Source: Artemia franciscana (taxonomy: Eukaryota > Arthropoda > Branchiopoda > Anostraca > Artemiidae). From it: 64,000 bases of DNA. Positions within the stretch are counted from its first letter, which is position 1; each line of letters starts with the position of its first letter. The DNA lies in the NCBI RefSeq assembly GCF_032884065.1, contig NC_088872.1, positions 38,299,132-38,363,131 on the forward strand, given 5' to 3'. The notes under the pieces are model-generated. The model was given only the letters and a program-made list of their open reading frames with translations. It was not told the origin of the DNA and did no database searches. Both the position numbers and the translations under genes were made by a program. This document shows, one piece after another, positions 57,858 through 64,000 of the stretch.

Positions 57858-59529
57858 GTAAGTTAACTATCAAGATTTACGAAGCTCTCGGGCTAACGGC
57901 ATTTTGGGATCTCTCTAATAACGTCTAGCATGCCTTCATCCTTCAGAACTTGTGGATTTGTATCACGATTTATTTAATGAATTTTGTGATCAAAGTAAGA
58001 CCTCTATCCCTTTTTGGTCCATACATACCACGCTGTAAAGCCTTTCACGTTTGACGAACATACGACTACGTTAAGTCATGTAATGCTGGGGAATAAATTC
58101 TGTCTGGATCGTAGGGAGTTGCACGTAAACCCAAGCTTTACGCAGAATTTTAAGCTGCGTAATTTTGTGTTACGTTTTAGATAAGTCCATATAGTAGCAC
58201 GAAACGGAGTTCCTCCAAGATTAGTTAGCTAATTTAAAACAGAATTAATACACTTTTCCTGAAAAGCCTTTCATGCTTAATCAGAGCTCAAATTTACATC
58301 ACTATTCGATATTTTTCATTTGAAAAATTCCCTTATATCTTTGTGTATTTTATGAATATTAATATATAAACATTTATAACTATTAAAAAATATTATAGTA
58401 AATAAAAATTATGTATTATTACTTATTATAAAATAAATTATACTAAATAATTATATTTATAGTAAAAGTATATTTATAATTGGCATGATTTTAGATGATG
58501 ATTGTGGTGGTTTTATGAATTTTTACGCAAAGCTAATACGAAACTACTTGTTTAAGTATCACATTTTTTAGTTAAAGTAAAGCAACTTAATAAATTGACA
58601 TAGACAATTCCTTAAGGTAATTTCTGTTGTCATTTTAGTTATAAATATCCCTTTTTCGCTTTAATTTGAAGAAAGTGCTTTTAACTTAATTTTTGATCTT
58701 TTAGTCCAATACTTAGTGTTAACCCAAATTTGAGAGAGGCCCCCACCTTCTCATCTCTTCGTTATTTACTAACACTTCGAGGAAAAGGGCTTCACTTAGG
58801 TGTGTTTGTATTTCAAACTAATTTCATTAAATAAAGAAGATTAGAACCACTTTACACTTAATTTCAACTTTTTATTACAATAATCCGATCCATAATAAAT
58901 AACCGTTTACTGACACACTTTTTTCCGTCGTTTTTTACGGGGCATTTATTTCACCAAACGTTTATTAGCGTCTCCCCCCCGTACCTATTCATGTAATACA
59001 TCGACACGAATATAGAGTGAGAATACAATGTACTTTTCGGTGTGTAGGGGGGAGGGGGTGCAAATTCACTTTTTTAATTATTTTCAATGAAACTACGAAA
59101 AGGCAAATCAGGAAACCAATCTGGTGTTTTTTCGTTGAATGTGATTTTTCTTCAGGTTGTGCAGTTAGTCGAACGACGAGTTTGACATCCTAAAATAATT
59201 GAAACCCCTTTCTTCGTTGTTCCTGAAATTAGGAAGCAAAGTGTAGAAGGCCCCAGCTTCCTCTCTCTGTTTATTAATGCGATGAACCCAAATAAGTATA
59301 TTTCTAATTGCTCAAGACGATTTCATTATCTTTATCAAAGTATCAAAGGAGCAGTGAAGTCCAAGACAGCCTGGGGTTAATTTTTCAGGGGCAATTTTAC
59401 TCGTGGGGAATTTGCCAGGATTCCCGTTCGAAATTCTTCTTCTTTCTTGCTTGCTCTTTGCCGACTCAATTAAACACATTGAGATGTTAAGGGTAATTGT
59501 CCGGGGTATATTTTCGCCAGCATTAAATT
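57858..59529. other. Non-coding stretch
   Basis: AT-rich sequence between the orphan exon and the hAT element, including a very AT-rich zone at 58340-58480. Nothing recognised. Confidence 0.45.
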
Positions 59530-59537
59530 ATCTAGAG

Positions 59538-59560
59538 CAGGGCTTCTTAAACTTTTGTAA
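59538..59560 (+). repeat. hAT terminal inverted repeat, transposase 3' side
   Basis: CAGGGCTTCTTAAACTTTTG, the partner of the inverted copy ending at 63655. Further in, GACCCCATTTATG echoes ACCCCATTTGGGG of the other end. Confidence 0.85.
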
Positions 59561-59863
59561 TTCCCGACCCCATTTATGATGGCGAGTTTCTGAACGACCC
59601 CAACAAATATAAAAGAAAAACAAATTAAATTTTTTTGATGATACATTTATTAGGTAACAATATACATATGCATATGAAAATATATAAATTTAAAATTCAT
59701 TTTGAAAATTAAAAAAAATCTAAAATTGAAATTTGTACAAAATGTTATAGAAATGTTTTTATTATAGTTTCAGAAACAAAAGTGGATTCTGACCGTCTTA
59801 ATTCTCTCAAATATATCCAAGTAGTTGTGTGGTAAATATTAAATCAAAGTTTACGTTAAAAAC

Positions 59864-61800
59864 TTAATGAGATGGATGTGCCTGTTTTTTATTGCATGAC
59901 AAATCAAATCTTGGTGTAATGTTTGAAACTGCTGGACATAAGACCTTTTCAATATTTTTTATCGCTGAACGATAATGGGATTTAATGCGTGTTAAAGCTG
60001 AGAAAGTAACTTCAATTAAATATGTGGTGTTGAATGGCAGAAGTACATTTAACGCCATATCGGCGATTGTGGGAAATTCAGTTCTAATTCCGATCCAGAA
60101 TTCAGTCAAGGGCTTTTTTGGAATTGTAGTTTTAAGTTTGGGTCACACGAAAGCTCAGCAAATTCCTCTTGAGCTTTAAGTGGCAGATCATCAATCTCAC
60201 TTAAGCCAATCCAAAACGGCTTTTGAATCCAAACTATTTTTTGTAAATCAATATTTAATACAAAATATGTCCGGAACTGTATTTCTAGTGCTTTTAAGTG
60301 ATCTATAATAGTTTTTGCAATACAAGTTTTACAATGAAATTTCTCAATTACAAAACTGTCGACACTAGAAAACATTTCGAACGAATTTTTTTCGACCCTA
60401 CTTTTCCAAATGCTGATCTTTTTAATAAAACTTTCAATTTTATCGTTTAAAGTAAATGTGGCGCAATTTTTTCATTGAAGAGACAAGTTAAGATAGTTTA
60501 ACTTCGCAAAAATATCTGACAAATAACACAGCTTGGATAGCCACAAGTCATTTTGAAAAAAAGCAGCAAATTCACATTTTCGCTCAGTTAAAAATATTTC
60601 GATCTCGTCCTTTAATAACAATAATCTTTTTAAACTTTGACCTCTTGACAATGATCTTACTTCTGCATGTAATAACAAAGTTGTGTAGTTGCAATCCGTA
60701 TCCTTACAGAGATTCGAAAATAAGCGACTGTTAAGGGCATCACTCTTAATAAAATTATGACCTTAACAGCATCCTGAAGCACATCGTTCAATTCTGGTGC
60801 TAATTTTTTAGCTGCAAGAGCCTCTCGGTGAATAAGGCAATGAGTAAAAGTTGTATGATCATAATGAGCAGCTTAAAAAAATGATTTAAAACTAATATTT
60901 TTGCCCGTCATCGCTCTTGCGCCATCTGTGCATATGCCATAGCAATTTTTCCATTCTAAACCTTTTGCTTTTAAAAATTCGTCAACTTTACGATATATGT
61001 CTTTCACTGTAGTATGGCCTTCCATAGGACGACAAAATAACAATCCTTCCTCCACGCTTTCTTTATAAACGTACCTGACATATACTAACAACTGAGCCAA
61101 TTTAGTAATATCACTTGTTTCGTCCAACTGAAGCGAAAATTTTGGGCTTTCTTTAATTGTTGTCATAAGTTGTATCAATTGATCCTTGTTAATATCAGAA
61201 ATTCTATTCGAGACAGTGTCGTTCGACAAAGCAATTTTTCGAATATCATCGCCATATTTTCTTCCATGTAGTATTTCTACCATTTTAATAGCAACAGGTA
61301 ACACACGATCTTCTCCAATGGTGAACGGCTTTTTATTGTCAGCAATACAGTATGAAACTTCATATGATGCTAGTAATTCTTTTTCATTATTTTAAATTTT
61401 TCAATGTCTCTCTTTTCTTTATTTAAAAATATACACAGTCTTTCAAAATATTCCTTAGGTTTATTGACATACGAAACATGCTTTGATTCAGGATGTCTTT
61501 AATTTTGATGGTTAATTAATTTTAAATTTTATTAAATTAATTTTATTTAATTAATTAAAGCTCACATTGCTTTGATTCAGGATGTCTTTAATTTTGATGG
61601 TTAATTAATTTTAAATTTTATTAAATTAATTTTATTAAATTAATTAAATTAATTTTAAATTAATTTTGATTTAACTCTCCGAAGCTAATAATTCATTGCA
61701 GATCCAACAAAGAGGTTGTTCATCACCCTTACAAGTTTGAAATGTAAAGCCAAATTTACGAAAAGACTCATCATATTTTCTTTTTCGCACATTAGATGTC
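59864..61800 (-). pseudogene. hAT transposase pseudogene (ZBED5/SCAND3-like)
   Basis: The reading order on the minus strand is as follows. RKRKYDESFRKFGFTF and PLCWICNELLASES (first Cys pair of a BED finger) lie at 61800-61675. HPESKHVSYVNKPKEYFERL lies around 61440-61500. The main catalytic region at 61304-60873 includes FSLQLDETSDITKLAQLLVY and GICTDGARAMTGK. Next come HREALAAKKLAPELNDVLQD, then LLLHAEVRSLSRGQSLKRLL (the family has a Trp after EVR where this copy has Ser), and WLSKLCYLSDIF. The C-terminal dimerisation region at 60109-59864 reads LPFNTTYLIEVTFSALTRIK and RFDLSCNKKQAHPSH. Frameshifts and stops separate most of these blocks. The family is a DDE transposase domesticated several times in vertebrates (ZBED5 and relatives); this copy is dead. 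Confidence 0.85.
61480..61680. repeat. AT-rich tandem expansion inside the BED-finger coding region
   Basis: GCTTTGATTCAGGATGTCTT and the following TTAATTTTGATGGTTAATTA occur twice, near 61482 and 61570, with TTAAATTAATTTTA-type filler. The duplication splits the finger's Cys pair from its His pair. Confidence 0.8.
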
Positions 61801-62137
61801 TTTTCCAATACTTTGTCCTGTCCTGTTCTTACCTTCAAACAAACTTTGTCCTGTTCTTACCTTTTTTGAAAAAAAGTAGCAGCAAAACTTTACGTGTCTT
61901 GATGGTATTATTTTTTTTACAAACAACAATTAATAAAATTCTAGCAAAAGAAAGTTAAGAATAAGAACCCCTTTTTGGAGCAATAATTCAATACTATAAT
62001 TATCTGTTTGCTATGTCTTACGGGAAAAATTAAGTTGTTGATGATAATTGTTATAAAAACTTGGGAAATATTTAAAACTATTTATTAAAAACACACTAAG
62101 TAAACATAAAATCTCAAAAAAATCGTTAAATGCCTTG

Positions 62138-62139
<2 letters not shown>

Positions 62140-62231
<92 letters not shown>
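62140..62231. repeat. (AG)n microsatellite, ~92 bp
   Basis: A pure AG dinucleotide run. The Arg-Glu and Ser-Leu frames read from it are artefacts of the repeat. Confidence 0.95.
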
Positions 62232-62235
<4 letters not shown>

Positions 62236-62654
62236 GAAAGAAAAGCGGGATCTCCTCGATCAATTTTTGTCAAAGTTGATTCTGTTTCGAAGGGAGCTTC
62301 AGAAGCAGATAGAAGCTCGAAAAATAATGAAATGTATTTAATTTTGAAACTAAGTATAGTCGTATTTCGTTCATTTTGAAGTTGTTTTGACTTAAGACAT
62401 TTTTCTTCATCAGCCCCTACCTTTTCCCACCATGAGCCATATCGAAAACAAAGAATGACCACCAACACAAAGCAACATTTTTCGGAGATTCAGAGTTTTC
62501 TGTAGATTTTCGGTAGTTTCAGGATCTTCTTTTTTTGTCGGGAGATGGATAGGGAATTCGGTAGATCTCCCGAAAAATCGGTAGAAGTGGAAACACTACC
62601 CATAAATCGACTGGCAAAAAAGGTGGAAAACGATGAAATAGGTTCTATCACTCT

Positions 62655-63185
62655 GTCTATCAATTAAGAAGTTTGGAAGAATAGAAAGATAAGTCTACAA
62701 ACCAAGATTAGAATATTGGAAGCTACAGTAATGACAGTGGTCAAATATGGCTCTGAAGCATGGGCACTCCGAAAAGCAGATGAAAATTTACTAGATGTTT
62801 TCCAGAGAAATTGCCTACGGATTGTTCTGGGTACCCGGCTGACTGACCGTATTTCAAACAGTAGGTTTTACGAAAAGTGTGGTTCAATCCCGCTTTCTGG
62901 GGCTATAATGAAAGAAAGGTTGAGATGGCTAGGCCACGTTCTACGGATGAAGGATGACAGATTACCGAAGATTGTCCTTTTTGGCCAACCGTCTGGGGCT
63001 ACATGGAAAGCAGGTCGTCCTTGTCTGGGTTGAGAGGATGTCATAAATAAAGATTTAAAGGAAATGGGAACTTCCTGGGAGGATGTAAAGAGGTAGACTA
63101 AATAGATTAGGTTGAGGATGAGCGTGCGTAGCTGTGTTGGCCTCAGGCGGCTTGGTGCTGCTGTGAGTTATCAGTAGTAGTAGTG
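62655..63185 (+). mobile_element. RTE-type LINE, 5'-truncated, nested in the hAT element
   Basis: A 105-codon open stretch (62716-63033) encodes the C-terminal part of an RTE-like reverse transcriptase: VVKYGSEAWALRKADENLLD, FQRNCLRIVLGTRLTDRISN and ERLRWLGHVLRMKDDRLPKI. After a stop (TGA 63031-63033) the frame continues with EDVINKDLKEMGTSWEDVKR and CVGLRRLGAAVS. It ends in a (TAG)n-type tail at 63172-63192. It is the same family as 1333-1957 but better preserved. Confidence 0.85.
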
Positions 63186-63632
63186 ATAGTAGGGACTATA
63201 AGGTCCCGTCGGTCGCGAAAGGGTTAAACTGACTAATTCGGAATAATATGCACTTCGTTCACAATTCACAATGGCTAAATGAAAATAACACAAAATGTTT
63301 ATATTGTTTTTTCGAATTTAATTTTGTTGATAATATTTATCAGGATTATTTCGGTTTTAAGAGATTGACAACAATAAATCTACATTTCTTATAAATTTCT
63401 ATATCATCTTGTGGTTTATAGTAAATTTATGCAAGATATTATAGTGATCGGAATAGAAATGCTGGTATAAGCAGTCTTTACGAACCAGAAGATTTTATGA
63501 TATATTTATCTACGATAATTGTTATTTTTCTTTATAGCAATAATTTTATAAATTAAAAAAAAAATTTTGTTAAATTGTATTTTTATCACTCGCGACCCCA
63601 TAATTTTGCTACGTGACCCCAAATGGGGTTGC

Positions 63633-63655
63633 GTCCCATAGTTTAAGAAGCCCTG
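63633..63655 (-). repeat. hAT terminal inverted repeat, transposase 5' side
   Basis: On the minus strand, CAGGGCTTCTTAAACTATGG, matching the other end over its first 16 bases. Confidence 0.85.
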
Positions 63656-63744
63656 ATCTAAAGTATATATCCGTGGAAACAAGAGATTTGTTCGCAGAGA
63701 TGGAGCCAGATTTTCTGGTATCATTTCAAAGACGATCAAAAATA

Positions 63745-64000
63745 AATTAAAAAAACAAGTTTTTTCAACTGAAAGTAAGGAGCAACAATAAAACTTAAAA
63801 CGAACAGGAATTATTACGTATGTGAGAAGGTTGGTCCCTCCTCAAACCCTCGCTCTTTGCACTATAGTTTGAATTTTGTCCCAATTCTTTAAGAACGATT
63901 CCTGAAACATAAGGTTCGTTTAATTAGAATAATAAGAATTCTTTTTAAAAGTAAAGAAAGCAAACTTTTTAAAAATTTTAGCGCGAAGAGCAAGATGTTG
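63745..64000 (+). repeat. Interspersed 1.7 kb repeat, copy 3 (cut by window end)
   Basis: Starts with AAATTAAAAAAACAAGTTTT and AACTGAAAGTAAGGAGCAAC, then ACTTAAAACGAACAGGAATT, matching the foldback ends of the copies at 5345-7030 and 52527-54243. It begins about 90 bp after the hAT element and continues beyond the window. Confidence 0.75.

Larger units (their letters stand above)
59538..63655 (-). mobile_element. hAT DNA transposon (ZBED5/Buster-like) with both ends, defective
   Basis: Terminal inverted repeats start CAGGGCTTCTTAAACT at 59538 and, on the minus strand, at 63655; the first 16 bases are identical. Flanking 8 bp sequences ATCTAGAG (59530-59537) and ATCTAAAG (63656-63663) match at seven of eight positions, the expected hAT target duplication. 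Inside, on the minus strand, is a decayed transposase with a BED-type zinc finger and hAT dimerisation end. A 5'-truncated RTE LINE and an (AG)n tract lie between the transposase and the 63655 end. Confidence 0.9.

Noticed and set aside
62085..62468. Long frames reading Ser-Leu or Arg-Glu repeats
   Set aside because: Produced by the (AG)n microsatellite; not coding.

Overview
This is a eukaryotic, almost certainly arthropod, nuclear window. It is AT-rich and dominated by repeats, with coding islands bounded by GT/AG splice signals and animal-type transposable elements (RTE and CR1/Jockey-like LINEs, a Mag-like Ty3/gypsy element, a ZBED5-like hAT and a Helitron). A crustacean is my best guess from the repeat mix, but that is inference; no marker in the window fixes the species.

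Host genes are few. On the minus strand, two exons (7930-8277 and 330-674) join in phase to give the N-terminal 231 residues of an EEPD1-like protein with helix-hairpin-helix repeats; the rest lies beyond the left edge. On the plus strand, 29318-30706 is an intact, uninterrupted ALG1 reading frame (beta-1,4-mannosyltransferase of N-glycan precursor assembly) that begins just after a good splice acceptor. One orphan exon-like block (57703-57857) has both splice signals but no family I recognise.

Layout: 0-8.3 kb, the EEPD1-like exons and a 7.25 kb intron carrying an RTE fragment, tandem duplications and a 1.7 kb foldback-terminated repeat. 8.3-12.8 kb, non-coding with long A tracts. 12.8-14.2 kb, a ~252 bp satellite. 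15.4-19.7 kb, a large inverted repeat and a LINE that has lost its reverse transcriptase core. 20.3-24.9 kb, a complete-ended Ty3/gypsy element with identical 144 bp LTRs and a 5 bp target duplication but a broken pol. 27.5-30.7 kb, ALG1 and a duplicated 297 bp leader segment. 31.9-50.7 kb, a ~19 kb array in which a ~70 bp core recurs about 33 times, many copies accompanied by a long-armed hairpin, interrupted by a 1.3 kb Helitron derivative. 52.5-54.2 kb, a second copy of the 1.7 kb repeat, inverted relative to the first. 59.5-63.7 kb, a hAT element with both terminal inverted repeats and an 8 bp target duplication, containing a nested RTE fragment and an (AG)n tract. A third copy of the 1.7 kb repeat runs off the right end.

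The most unusual structure is the 31.9-50.7 kb hairpin array. Three sequence-diverged subfamilies keep the same foldback geometry, with some paired changes between the arms. This could mean selection on the fold, or arm-to-arm gene conversion. No genes here form an operon or pathway unit; EEPD1-like and ALG1 are functionally unrelated neighbours.
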